Assembly (NCBI GenBank): GCA_964443545.1 | Contig: CAYUCV010000021.1 | Coordinates: forward strand, 1-16,546 | Length of the DNA: 16,546 nucleotides | Source: JBAZKV01 sp964443545 | Lineage (GTDB): Bacteria > Margulisbacteria > WOR-1 > JAKLHX01 > JBAZKV01 | Direction: 5' to 3' | Shown: positions 5,911 through 13,946 of the stretch, piece by piece | Position numbering within the stretch: position 1 is the stretch's first letter | Layout of the letters: every line of letters starts with the position of its first letter | The notes under the pieces: generated by a model | Databases searched by the model: none | Told to the model about the DNA's origin: nothing | Seen by the model: only the letters and a program-made list of their open reading frames with translations | Position numbers and translations under genes: made by a program

Positions 5911-7713
5911 ATGACCAAAATAATCAATATAGCCATAATCGCGCATGTTGACCACGGCAAGACCACTCTTACCGACCACATACTTCGCCAGGGCGGCGCC
6001 TTTTCCGAAAGGGAAGAAGTTCCGGAGCTTGTCATGGACAGCAATGATCTTGAAAGGGAAAGAGGCATCACGATCTTTTCCAAGAACTGCTCTATCAGGT
6101 ACAAAGACCACAAGATAAACATTGTGGACACTCCGGGACACGCGGATTTCGGCTCCGAGGTGGAGAGAGTGCTCAAAATGGTGGACAGCGTGCTTCTGTT
6201 GGTGGATGCCAAAGAAGGCCCGATGCCCCAGACCAAATTCGTCCTTTCGAAATCGCTTAAGCTCGGATTAAAGCCGATAGTTGTCATAAACAAGATAGAC
6301 AAAAAAGGTCAGAGGGCAAATAAGGTCATGGACATGATCTTTGATCTGTTCGTTAAGCTTGATGCAACGGATGAGCAGCTCGATTTTCCCGTGGTATACA
6401 CGATCTCAAAGCTTGGCGTGGCCAAATATGCGCTCGAAGACGACAATAAAGACCTTACCCCCCTGTTCGAAACCGTTCTAAAGCACATAAAACCTTATCC
6501 GGACAAAAGCCAAAGCCCTCTTCAACTGCAGGTGGTCAATCTATCCTATAACGAGTACCTGGGCAGAATTGCCATCGGCAGGATAACCAGCGGAAAACTT
6601 GAAAAATCAGCGAACATAGCCGTCAGCAGAAGGAACGGCTCGCTTGAGAACGCAAAAATAACAAAGATCTCGGTCTTTGAAGGCCTGCACGAAGTTGAGG
6701 TAGAAAGCGCGGAATGCGGTGATATTGTTGCGGTTGCCGGCATTCCCGAAATAACCATAGGGGAGACCATCTGCAATACCGAGGACCCAAGACCTCTTTC
6801 TCTGCTACAGATAGACGAACCCACCCTTACCATGGAGTTTTTGGTCAATGATTCTCCCTTTTCGGGAAAAGAAGGCAAATATGTCAGGACCAGACACCTA
6901 AAGGAAAGGCTGGAGAGAGAACTTCAGACAAATGTCGGACTTAAGGTAGAAGATATCGGAGGAGCCGACGGCTTTAAGGTGTCCGGAAGGGGAGAGCTGC
7001 ACCTTTCTATCCTTCTGGAGCAGATGAGGAGAGAAGGCTATGAGATAGCGGTTTCGCAGCCCGAAGTCATCTTTAAGACAGTTCACGGCGAAAAAATGGA
7101 GCCTATAGAGCAGGCCGTCATAAGCGTCCCCGAAGAATTTGCCGGGGTGGTAATAGAAAAACTCGGGAAAAGAAAAGGCGAAATGCAGGACATGAATGTC
7201 AGGAATTCGGTGACCACCATGACCTATCTTGTGCCCACAAGGGGACTGCTGGGGTTCAGGGCTGAATTCATTATGGATACAAAAGGAGAGGGGATACTGA
7301 ACCACGCTTTTTTTCGGTACGAACGATTTAAGGGCGAGATATCCCGCAGGCAGAATGGGGTCCTGATATCAGGGGAGAACGGCCGCTCCGTTGCCTATGC
7401 CCTGGACAACCTGCAGGACAGAGGAAGGCTCTTTATCGGCTCTGGAGTAAATGTGTACGAAGGCATGATAATCGGGGAGAATTCAAGGTCTCAGGACATG
7501 TCGGTAAATCCCTGCAAAGAAAAGAAACTGACCAATATGAGAGCGGCAGGCTCAGACGATCTTGTAAAACTGACCCCCCCGATAAAGCTGACACTTGAGC
7601 AGGCCCTGGAATTTATCAATAACGACGAACTGGCGGAGATAACCCCGGCAAGCATCAGACTTAGGAAAAAACTTCTGAAAGAGAACGAAAGAAAAAGAGG
7701 CAAGAAGGACTAG
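5911..7713 (+). CDS. typA: ribosome-associated translational GTPase TypA/BipA
   Basis: This 600-aa GTPase of the EF-G-like family binds ribosomes and assists assembly and translation under stress. GTPase motifs are G1 AHVDHGKTTL (11-20), G2 with RERGITI (49-55), G3 DTPGHADF (73-80), G4 NKID (127-130) and a G5 at TISKLG, slightly divergent from the usual SAxxG. Domains II, III and V follow. The TypA-specific C-terminal domain ends with TNMRAAGSDDLVKLTPP, DELAEITP and IRLRKKL plus a basic tail. The length is normal. The start follows the family N-terminus (MTKIINIAIIAHVDHG). No Shine-Dalgarno site is present and an extended -10 lies 7 nt upstream. It is convergent with pckG, and the two stop codons overlap. 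Confidence 0.97.
   Translation: MTKIINIAIIAHVDHGKTTLTDHILRQGGAFSEREEVPELVMDSNDLERERGITIFSKNCSIRYKDHKINIVDTPGHADFGSEVERVLKMVDSVLLLVDAKEGPMPQTKFVLSKSLKLGLKPIVVINKIDKKGQRANKVMDMIFDLFVKLDATDEQLDFPVVYTISKLGVAKYALEDDNKDLTPLFETVLKHIKPYPDKSQSPLQLQVVNLSYNEYLGRIAIGRITSGKLEKSANIAVSRRNGSLENAKITKISVFEGLHEVEVESAECGDIVAVAGIPEITIGETICNTEDPRPLSLLQIDEPTLTMEFLVNDSPFSGKEGKYVRTRHLKERLERELQTNVGLKVEDIGGADGFKVSGRGELHLSILLEQMRREGYEIAVSQPEVIFKTVHGEKMEPIEQAVISVPEEFAGVVIEKLGKRKGEMQDMNVRNSVTTMTYLVPTRGLLGFRAEFIMDTKGEGILNHAFFRYERFKGEISRRQNGVLISGENGRSVAYALDNLQDRGRLFIGSGVNVYEGMIIGENSRSQDMSVNPCKEKKLTNMRAAGSDDLVKLTPPIKLTLEQALEFINNDELAEITPASIRLRKKLLKENERKRGKKD
7710..7713. other. CTAG forming both stop codons of convergent typA and pckG
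   Basis: TAG at 7711-7713 ends typA on the plus strand. CTA at 7710-7712 is TAG for pckG on the minus strand. The coding regions overlap by two bases and there is no room for a separate terminator. Confidence 0.9.
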
Positions 7714-9485
7714 GCTTTGCCAAGCCTCTTTTTGAGCCCCTCATGTTCTCTCCACAATTCTTTAGGCAGGCCTTTCCCGAATGATCTTAGGAATTCCTTC
7801 TGGCTTTCCAGCTCGATGCCCCACTCGCTCTTGTCTATGGAAAGAAGCTTTTTCATTTTTTCCAGAGAAATATCAAGTCCGGTAAGGTCAATATCTTCGG
7901 GGTCCGGAAGATAACCTATCGGAGATTCCACGGCTTTTACTTTTTGCCTGCATCTGTCGATTATCCACTCAAGCACCCGCAGGTTTTCGCAGAAACCGGG
8001 CCACATATAATCACCGTTCTCATCCTGCCTGAACCAGTTCACATGGAAGATCTTGGGGCTGGATACCATTTTCTTTCCCATTTTCAGCCAGTGGGAAAAA
8101 TATTTGTCCATGTTATATCCGCAAAACGGAAGCATAGCCATGGGGTCGCGCCTTACCTCCCCCTGCTTGCCGTACTGTGCCGCTGTGCGCTCCGAGGCCA
8201 TGGTCGCCCCAACATAAACACCGTGCTGCCAGTGAAAGGCCTCATACACAAGCGGCGCTACCCGGGCCCTTCTTCCCCCGAACACAATGGCAGAGATCGG
8301 GACCCCGTGATGCTGCTCAAGCCGGTTGGTTATCGAGGGGCACTGGCTTGCGGGCACCGTAAACCTTGCGTTAGGATGAGCCCCGAACACCTTCTTTCCG
8401 TTCTCGTCCGTCATCCCGGGTCTCCAGGTCTTTCCCTCCCAGTTGATGCCTTCGTCGGGTACCGGAGGGTCCCCGTTCTCCCACCAGACCGTGAAATCGG
8501 GCTTTAGAAGGACATTGGTAAAGATCGTGTTCTTTCTTATAGTAGCCATGGCGTTGGGATTTGTTTTTGTGTTGGTCCCGGGGGCAACCCCAAAAAAGCC
8601 GGCTTCCGGGTTAACCGCCCAGAGAGTCCCGTCAGAATCTATCCTCATCCACGCGATATCATCTCCCACGGTCCAGATCCTGTATCCTTTGCAGCGCAGG
8701 CCTTCGGGAGGAACTAGCATGGCCAGATTGGTCTTTCCGCAGGCGCTTGGGAAAGCGGCGGCGATATAGGTTATATAGCCGTCCGGGGATTCGACCCCCA
8801 TTATCAGCATATGCTCGGCCATCCAGCCTTCTTTTTGGGCAAGATAGCTGCCGATCCTTAAAGAGAGGCATTTTTTACCCAGCAGAACATTTCCGCCATA
8901 ACCTGAGCCAACGCTCCAGATGGTGTTGTCCTGAGGAAAGTGAAGTATCAGCCTGCGGTCGATATTTAGATCGGCCTTACTGTGAAGACACTTAGTAAAA
9001 TTACCGCTGGCGCCGAGTTTCTCTAGCACCTTTTTCCCTATTCTTGTCATTATCCTCATGTTAAGGACAACATAGATGCTGTCTGTTATCTCTACCCCTA
9101 TCTTGGAAAATTCCGAACCGACCGGACCCATGCTGAAGGGGATCACATACATGGTACGGCCTTTCATTGAGCCTTTGAATATTTCGGAAGCTTTTTTATA
9201 GGCCTTTTTAGGCGCCATCCAGTTATTGTTGGGGCCGGCCTCGCCTCTGGTCTTTGTGCAGATATAGGTCAGATGTTCCGTCCTGGCCACATCGTTAACT
9301 GCAGTCCTGTGATAGACGCAGCCCGGGAGTTTTTCCTGGTCGAGCATAAGGAGCTCCCCGGTCTTAAAAGCCTCGGCTTCGAGCCGGGCTTTTTCTTCTT
9401 CGCTGCCGTCAATCCAGACTATCTTGTCCGGAGAGCACATGGCAGCCATCTGTTTTACCCAGGCCTGGAGTTTTTTGTGCTTCAT
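7710..9485 (-). CDS. pckG: phosphoenolpyruvate carboxykinase (GTP)
   Basis: This cytosolic enzyme converts oxaloacetate + GTP to PEP + CO2 in gluconeogenesis; in anaerobes it can also run in the carboxylating direction. The GTP-type signatures are all present in 591 aa: AWVKQMAAMCSPDKIVWIDG at the N-terminus, TKTRGEAGPNNNW (77-89), the metal-ligand His in AEHMLIMG (H225), the kinase-1a loop FPSACGKTN with the active-site Cys (C249), the kinase-2 motif GDDIAWM (274-280), GVAPGTN (299-305) and FGGRRA. The start at 9485 matches the family N-terminus but has no Shine-Dalgarno site. Instead a GC-rich hairpin sits directly upstream. It is last in the minus-strand run, 32 bp after the NIL-ferredoxin gene, and its stop overlaps that of typA. 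Confidence 0.97.
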   Translation of the reverse strand: MKHKKLQAWVKQMAAMCSPDKIVWIDGSEEEKARLEAEAFKTGELLMLDQEKLPGCVYHRTAVNDVARTEHLTYICTKTRGEAGPNNNWMAPKKAYKKASEIFKGSMKGRTMYVIPFSMGPVGSEFSKIGVEITDSIYVVLNMRIMTRIGKKVLEKLGASGNFTKCLHSKADLNIDRRLILHFPQDNTIWSVGSGYGGNVLLGKKCLSLRIGSYLAQKEGWMAEHMLIMGVESPDGYITYIAAAFPSACGKTNLAMLVPPEGLRCKGYRIWTVGDDIAWMRIDSDGTLWAVNPEAGFFGVAPGTNTKTNPNAMATIRKNTIFTNVLLKPDFTVWWENGDPPVPDEGINWEGKTWRPGMTDENGKKVFGAHPNARFTVPASQCPSITNRLEQHHGVPISAIVFGGRRARVAPLVYEAFHWQHGVYVGATMASERTAAQYGKQGEVRRDPMAMLPFCGYNMDKYFSHWLKMGKKMVSSPKIFHVNWFRQDENGDYMWPGFCENLRVLEWIIDRCRQKVKAVESPIGYLPDPEDIDLTGLDISLEKMKKLLSIDKSEWGIELESQKEFLRSFGKGLPKELWREHEGLKKRLGKA

Positions 9486-9486
9486 A

Positions 9487-9517
9487 TTATAACGGGCGCA
9501 CTCTTGCGCCCCTATAA
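9487..9517. repeat. REP-like GC-rich hairpin between pckG and the NIL-ferredoxin gene
   Basis: On the plus strand GGGCGCA (9494-9500), CTCT, TGCGCCC (9505-9511) form a perfect 7-bp stem with a 4-nt loop. Outer TTATA (9487-9491) and TATAA (9513-9517) extend the pairing across a small 2:1 internal loop. The element fills almost the whole 32-bp gap between the two genes. Neither side has the T tract of an intrinsic terminator. Short GC palindromes framed by TA-rich ends, as here, resemble REP-type dispersed repeats. Only one copy is in this window, so membership of a repeat family is unproven. Confidence 0.55.
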
Positions 9518-9928
9518 CTACAATATTACCTCAAACGCCCTTACGGGGCAAGGCTTGACGCAGAGTTCGCAGGAGATGCATTTTTCCTTGTCAAAGGAAA
9601 CTTTCATCGTGGCGCGGTCAATTGTTATGGCTCCGGCCGGGCATATGGTTACACAGGCGCCGCAGTGCGTGCACCTGTTCTCCTCCCACCTTATCTCTGT
9701 CTTGAGCGGTTTTACGCTTACGCTGTTCTCTTTTAAGAAGGCCAGCCCTTTGTTGATGAGATCCTGTTTTCCGGAAACTTCAAGGGTCATGAGGCCTTCT
9801 TCTTCCGGAGTGATGTCCGCGTCAAGGATATTAAAAACAAGGTCAAAATCCTTTATGAGCCTGTACACTATTGGTTTGTTAACCTGTTCCCGCGGAAAGG
9901 TCAGAACTATTCTTTTTGTTGAGTCCAT
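9518..9928 (-). CDS. NIL-domain 2[4Fe-4S] ferredoxin, partner of the homocysteine-synthesis protein
   Basis: This is a 136-aa two-domain protein. Residues ~1-78 form a NIL domain, the small ligand-binding fold also found at the end of MetN transporters. The rest is a bacterial-type ferredoxin with Cys 86, 89, 92, 96 (CTHCGACVTIC, then Pro) and Cys 117, 120, 123, 127 (CISCELCVKPC, then Pro), enough for two [4Fe-4S] clusters. In methanogens the equivalent pair (MA1821 and MA1822 of Methanosarcina acetivorans) is needed to make homocysteine from aspartate semialdehyde, with this protein as the redox/sulfur-handling partner. Its ATG is one base after the stop of the COG1900 gene, so the two are almost certainly co-translated. 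The function is inferred from family and gene pairing. Confidence 0.88.
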   Translation of the reverse strand: MDSTKRIVLTFPREQVNKPIVYRLIKDFDLVFNILDADITPEEEGLMTLEVSGKQDLINKGLAFLKENSVSVKPLKTEIRWEENRCTHCGACVTICPAGAITIDRATMKVSFDKEKCISCELCVKPCPVRAFEVIL

Positions 9929-9929
9929 A

Positions 9930-11150
9930 CTATTTATCCCCGTTCTTAAAAGGCCGCTCGTTGAGGGGCTTGAATTTTATTCCGGAACTTTCGCCGGGGA
10001 GATTTTCTACCGGCTTGCCCAGAGTGAACCGGCCCTTTTGTATCCAGGATTTAAGTATCTGCGAAATTTCCAAAGCTTTGGGATAACTGGACAAAGAGGC
10101 TGCGGCTATTTCTTTGCCTCGCACTTTTATTTTTCCGCTTTTAAGCTCGGCATAAGACACTTCTCCAATGACATCTGGCTTTGCGGCAGGATAGGCCTCC
10201 GAATAATCTACCACGGGGGCAAGTATCTCGCTGTCCTTTACTGCTGCCCACCTTAAGATGTCCTCATCAAGCACCGGGATGGGTATGCCTATCCCAACAT
10301 ACATGGAAACCCCGTAGCCCATAAAACTGGCGCCTTTTATCCAATCGGCGCTCATCTGTTTTAGATCGCCTATCAGAGAAAGAGTTCCTCCTCCCCTTTT
10401 TGGTACGCCTTTTTCGGTCCTGGGAGGGCAGGGGCTGTGCTGTGTACCGTTCCAGGCCACATAGCCTGTACCTCCGCCCAAAAATATCCTGGTCCCGATC
10501 CCTATGGTCCTAAAATATGGGTCCTTAAGCAGAGGGCTTAATTGTCCCGCGCTGCAGTAGTTTGCATTGGAAAGATTAGGCCTCAGCACCCCCATGTATG
10601 TGTATATTGTCTTGTCCGAAAGGTTTACCCCTACATTGTAGTTCTGATAAGCATTCCTGGGGTTGAACAGGAACGCCTCGTTGAGGTCTTTTATGTTGAG
10701 CAGGGAGGAGACCTTTTTTCTTGGATAGCAGTCCGTGCCGTAGCCGGATGCCTCGAACTTAATGTCTTTGCCCTTTAGCAGGTCTTCTATTACATGGCCG
10801 CCTCCGTATTTGAACTCTCCCGGATACACCTTATTTGCCGGATCGTCCTCCGGGATCTCGGTGGCGCCAAGATACAGATCTACCGCAGCAAGCCCCGCAT
10901 AGGCGCTGACGCCGTTAAGCGTGGCCTTTTGTATCTTGATCTTAGGTTTTGTATGTCCTACATTCAAAAACACGCCGGAAGAACACATCGGGCCAAAGGT
11001 CGCTGTTGTCACCACATCTACTTTTTGAGCCGCCTTTTCTGCGCCCTCTTTTTCAACAAGATCTATCAGTTCATCCGCCGAGACCACGACAGCCTGGCCT
11101 TTTTTTATCTTTTCGTTTATCTCTTCGTATGTCCTTAGCTGTTTTGCCAC
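9930..11150 (-). CDS. COG1900/DUF39 homocysteine biosynthesis protein (L-aspartate semialdehyde sulfurtransferase)
   Basis: This 406-aa protein belongs to the DUF39 family, which incorporates sulfur into L-aspartate semialdehyde to form homocysteine without O-acylhomoserine intermediates. Two conserved cysteines match the family's functional pair: C56 in TFGPMCSSGVF and C141 in GYGTDCYPRK. Glycine-rich stretches such as FLGGGTGYVAWNGTQHSP are also characteristic. The C-terminal CBS domains that some archaeal members carry are not seen; the end is KLNE/KPLNERPF-like tail only. The start is GTG at 11150, supported by GGAGG (11159-11163) 8 nt upstream; a nearby ATG is out of frame. It follows ychF by 33 bp and precedes the NIL-ferredoxin by 1 bp. 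It should let the cell feed sulfide-derived sulfur into methionine synthesis. Confidence 0.9.
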   Translation of the reverse strand: MAKQLRTYEEINEKIKKGQAVVVSADELIDLVEKEGAEKAAQKVDVVTTATFGPMCSSGVFLNVGHTKPKIKIQKATLNGVSAYAGLAAVDLYLGATEIPEDDPANKVYPGEFKYGGGHVIEDLLKGKDIKFEASGYGTDCYPRKKVSSLLNIKDLNEAFLFNPRNAYQNYNVGVNLSDKTIYTYMGVLRPNLSNANYCSAGQLSPLLKDPYFRTIGIGTRIFLGGGTGYVAWNGTQHSPCPPRTEKGVPKRGGGTLSLIGDLKQMSADWIKGASFMGYGVSMYVGIGIPIPVLDEDILRWAAVKDSEILAPVVDYSEAYPAAKPDVIGEVSYAELKSGKIKVRGKEIAAASLSSYPKALEISQILKSWIQKGRFTLGKPVENLPGESSGIKFKPLNERPFKNGDK

Positions 11151-11183
11151 ACCTCATCCCTCCGATAACATAATAATAGCACT

Positions 11184-12263
11184 TTATGGCTGGAATCTGA
11201 TCTGCAAAATATCTCCGTCCCTGACCTCGTAGTTCTTTCCCTCCAGCCGCAAAAGGCCCAGTTCTCTTGCCTTTGACAGCGAAGAGGCCCTTTCAAGGTC
11301 TTCAAAAGAGATCACCTCGGCGCTGATAAAACCTTTCTCCATGTCGGAGTGGACTTTTGCCGCGGCAGCGGGAGCTTTTGCGCCCTTTTTGACCGTCCAG
11401 GCCCTGGCCTCTTTCTCGTTGGCGGTAAAAAAAGTGATCAGGTCAAGAAGCCTGTAGCAGGCGTTTATAAAAGAGGGCAGGGCGGGCTCTTTTTGCCCCG
11501 CAGCTTCAAGATACTGCTTTGCATCTTCCAAAGAAAGCTCTTTTACATCCGCCTCCAATTTTGCGCACATGTATATAAGCCGGCAGCCGGTTTTTTCGCT
11601 GTAGGCATCCAGAGAGGCGTCTCTTTGCATAGTTTCGTCGCAGTTGGCAAGGAGCAGCCCGGGCTTAGAGGTCAGAAGGGAAAGACCTTTTACGGCTTCG
11701 AGCTCTTCTTCCCTCAACGATAAGCTTCTTGCGGGGATCCCCTTTGAAAGGCCATCCCCCAGCTTTTCTAGCGCCGACAGCTCTTCAAGAACTTTTTTGT
11801 CCCGGCTTTTGGCCGAGGCTCTGACCGAAGATAGCCTTTTTTCTACAGATGCCAGGTCGGCCAGCAGGAGCTCGGCATCTATTACTTCTATATCCCTTAC
11901 GCTGTTAAGGCTGCCGTCAACATGGGCGATGCTGCCGTCTGTGAACACCCGAACGACATGGACCACTGCGTCCACTTCCCTGATATTAGAAAGGAATTTA
12001 TTCCCCAGCCCTTCTCCGCGGCTGGCGCCTTTTACAAGGCCCGCTATGTCCACGAACTCTATTATCGTTCCGACAGCCTTTGCAGAGCCGATGATCCGGG
12101 CGATAGTCCCGGTCCTTTTATCGGGGACCTCTACTATCCCTATATTCGGGTCTATAGTGGTAAAAGGATAATTTGAAACATCAGCCTTAGCTCCTGACAA
12201 AGCGTTAAAAACCGTGGATTTCCCAACATTTGGAAGACCGATTATACCGAGTTTAAAGCCCAC
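11184..12263 (-). CDS. ychF: Obg-family ATPase YchF
   Basis: This is a P-loop ATPase of the Obg/HflX superfamily that binds ribosomes and, in studied bacteria, affects stress responses. Over 359 aa it shows the Walker A/G1 motif GLPNVGKST (9-17), the G3-like VDIAGLVKGASRGEGLGN (71-88) and NCDE (207-210) in place of NKxD, the change that gives ATP preference. A charged helical insertion follows at ~140-190. The C-terminal TGS domain ends with ISAEVISFEDL, RLEGKNYEVRDGDI and RFQP. The start is GTG, one base after the nadC stop (TAA-A-GTG), with AAGGCGG inside the nadC end as ribosome binding site, so translation is coupled. Confidence 0.95.
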   Translation of the reverse strand: MGFKLGIIGLPNVGKSTVFNALSGAKADVSNYPFTTIDPNIGIVEVPDKRTGTIARIIGSAKAVGTIIEFVDIAGLVKGASRGEGLGNKFLSNIREVDAVVHVVRVFTDGSIAHVDGSLNSVRDIEVIDAELLLADLASVEKRLSSVRASAKSRDKKVLEELSALEKLGDGLSKGIPARSLSLREEELEAVKGLSLLTSKPGLLLANCDETMQRDASLDAYSEKTGCRLIYMCAKLEADVKELSLEDAKQYLEAAGQKEPALPSFINACYRLLDLITFFTANEKEARAWTVKKGAKAPAAAAKVHSDMEKGFISAEVISFEDLERASSLSKARELGLLRLEGKNYEVRDGDILQIRFQP

Positions 12264-12264
12264 T

Positions 12265-13104
12265 TTACCGCCTTTTTGAGATCTTTAAGCAGATGTCGAG
12301 TGATCTTGGGGAGTGTGTCAGAGCTCCTGCCGAAATAAAATCAACCCCGGTCTTTGCGACCAAACGGATATTCTTAAGAGTGATACCGCCGGAAGCCTCG
12401 GTCTTTACAGCCCTTTTGCTCTTTCTATTCCATTCCTTAACTAGTTTTACCGCTTTTTTGAGTATTGGAAGTCCCATATTGTCCAGCAATATCCTGTCCG
12501 CTCCCGAGGACAGACAGCTCTTAACTTCCGACAGGGTTTTTGCTTCTATTTCCACCTTGCCGAAGTTTTTTGCCTTTGCAACCGCTGATTTTAGGTCTTT
12601 AATAAAGGGCAAATGGTTGTCCTTTATAAGGATAGAATCGTAAAGCCCCATCCGGTGGTTTGTGCCGCCGCCCGCAGCAACAGCCTCTTTTTCCAGCTCC
12701 CTCAAAAGCGGTGTGGTTTTTCTGGTGTCAAGAAGAGTGGCCTTAGTGCCTTTAAGTTCTTTTTTGTAAAGGGAGGCAAGGGCCGCTATTCCAGACAACC
12801 TTTGCAGAAAATTCAGCGCGAGCCTTTCTCCCGAAAGTATCTTTGATGTTGGCCCGCTCACTTCGGCGATCAGTTTTCCTTTTGTCAGCTTTTGCCCGCT
12901 CTTCATTCTTGCGGCAAAGCGAATGGACCTGTCCAGTTGTTTGAATACTTCTTTTGCAATGTTAAGGCCGCAAAGAATGCCGGAGTCCTTGCTTATGATC
13001 CTGGCCAGGCATTTTGACCCCGGCGCAATTACCGAGGCCGAAGTGATGTCGCCTTTCCCAAGGTCTTCCTTAAGTGCCAGCCTTACCAGTTTTTTGCGGT
13101 CCAT
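12265..13104 (-). CDS. nadC: nicotinate-nucleotide pyrophosphorylase (quinolinate phosphoribosyltransferase)
   Basis: This 279-aa enzyme joins quinolinate and PRPP to form nicotinate mononucleotide in de novo NAD synthesis. Family elements are LALKEDLGKGDITS (9-22), SGERLALNFLQRLSGIA (91-107), DTRKTTPLLR (126-135), GGGTNHRMGLYDSILIKDNH (145-164, containing the phosphate-binding H150, R151 and K161), VEIEAK, LLDNM with D208, and EASGGI (236-241). No nadA or nadB is in the window. The ATG is 3 nt after the cdsA stop and has no Shine-Dalgarno site of its own, which suggests coupled translation. Confidence 0.96.
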   Translation of the reverse strand: MDRKKLVRLALKEDLGKGDITSASVIAPGSKCLARIISKDSGILCGLNIAKEVFKQLDRSIRFAARMKSGQKLTKGKLIAEVSGPTSKILSGERLALNFLQRLSGIAALASLYKKELKGTKATLLDTRKTTPLLRELEKEAVAAGGGTNHRMGLYDSILIKDNHLPFIKDLKSAVAKAKNFGKVEIEAKTLSEVKSCLSSGADRILLDNMGLPILKKAVKLVKEWNRKSKRAVKTEASGGITLKNIRLVAKTGVDFISAGALTHSPRSLDICLKISKRR

Positions 13105-13107
13105 ATG

Positions 13108-13926
13108 CTATTTTAGGATGAACCAGGTCAAATAATAATAAACTATAGGGGCAGTAAATATAAAGCTGTCCATTCTGTCTAGAATTCCCCCGTGCCCGGG
13201 GACAAGCCGGCTCGAATCCTTGGCGCCGGCGTCCCTTTTTATGAGCGATTCAGAAAGATCGCTCAGCTGTGAAAAAACACCTATCAGCGAACCAAGTGCA
13301 AGATAATGCGGCCAGTTGACGGGGACAAGAGTGCCTTCTGCAAGCACCCCAAAAATATAGGCGCCTGCCAGAGCAAAAAGAAAGCCGGCCGCGGACCCAA
13401 GAACGGTCTTTTTGGGGCTTATGTAAGGGCTAAGTTGTTTAACTCCAAACCTTCCGCCGATAAAATATGATGCAGTATCCCCGGCCCAGACAGTGAGAAG
13501 AAGAAAGAAAAGGCAGGCCCCGTGCGGCGTTAGGTCCCTGAGAAGGACAAGATAACTGAAAAGCCACCCCACATAAAGGGTCCCGAGCAAGGTTATTGCG
13601 ATGTTGACAGTGGCCATCGCGGTCCTTCTGATGAAGATAGCCGCGCAAAAGGTCGAGATTATAGAAGCGGTCAAAATGACGGAAAATGCGGACTCCCAGG
13701 AGGGATGCTTTAGCGTCAGCTGAATGAACACGATGAAGAACAGCGTTAACAGGTTCCCCAGAGTGTAATAAGGGCTCAGCCCCTTGGAGCGCATCAAATT
13801 GAAGAACTCGTTCAGGGAGATCACGGCAAGGGAGGTTACCATAAAAAAGAACCACAGGCCGCCAAAATAGGTGCAAAAAACAACGATCGGAACGCCTATC
13901 AAGACCGTCAAGATCCTTTGAAGCAT
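13108..13926 (-). CDS. cdsA: phosphatidate cytidylyltransferase (CDP-diacylglycerol synthase)
   Basis: This integral inner-membrane enzyme makes CDP-diacylglycerol from CTP and phosphatidate, the branch point to bacterial phospholipids. The protein of 272 aa has multiple hydrophobic helices throughout, beginning at residues ~5-40. Near its C-terminus it has the diagnostic signature SLIKRDAGAKDSS followed by VPGHGGILDRMD. The start is fixed by a perfect AGGAGGT (13931-13937 on the minus strand) 4 nt upstream. It lies 20 nt after uppS, the usual partner order. Confidence 0.96.
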   Translation of the reverse strand: MLQRILTVLIGVPIVVFCTYFGGLWFFFMVTSLAVISLNEFFNLMRSKGLSPYYTLGNLLTLFFIVFIQLTLKHPSWESAFSVILTASIISTFCAAIFIRRTAMATVNIAITLLGTLYVGWLFSYLVLLRDLTPHGACLFFLLLTVWAGDTASYFIGGRFGVKQLSPYISPKKTVLGSAAGFLFALAGAYIFGVLAEGTLVPVNWPHYLALGSLIGVFSQLSDLSESLIKRDAGAKDSSRLVPGHGGILDRMDSFIFTAPIVYYYLTWFILK

Positions 13927-13930
13927 AGCT

Positions 13931-13937
13931 ACCTCCT
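13931..13937 (-). promoter_or_regulatory. consensus Shine-Dalgarno of cdsA
   Basis: AGGAGGT on the minus strand, 4 nt before ATG 13926. It is the strongest ribosome binding site in the window and shows that the host ribosome uses the canonical anti-SD, which makes its absence before pyrH and typA meaningful. Confidence 0.7.
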
Positions 13938-13946
13938 GCTTATTAT

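Noticed and set aside
5878..6141. N-terminal extension of the PorV-like frame into typA
   Set aside because: The signal peptide and tandem AGGAG place the start at 5877; the extension is antisense to the typA GTPase motifs.
9486..9491. TATAAT directly before the pckG ATG as a promoter
   Set aside because: Transcription would begin inside the coding region, and the box is part of the hairpin's TA-rich flank.
9273..10256. A 327-codon plus-strand frame crossing pckG, the NIL-ferredoxin and the COG1900 gene
   Set aside because: It runs antisense to three recognised genes and shows no family motif.
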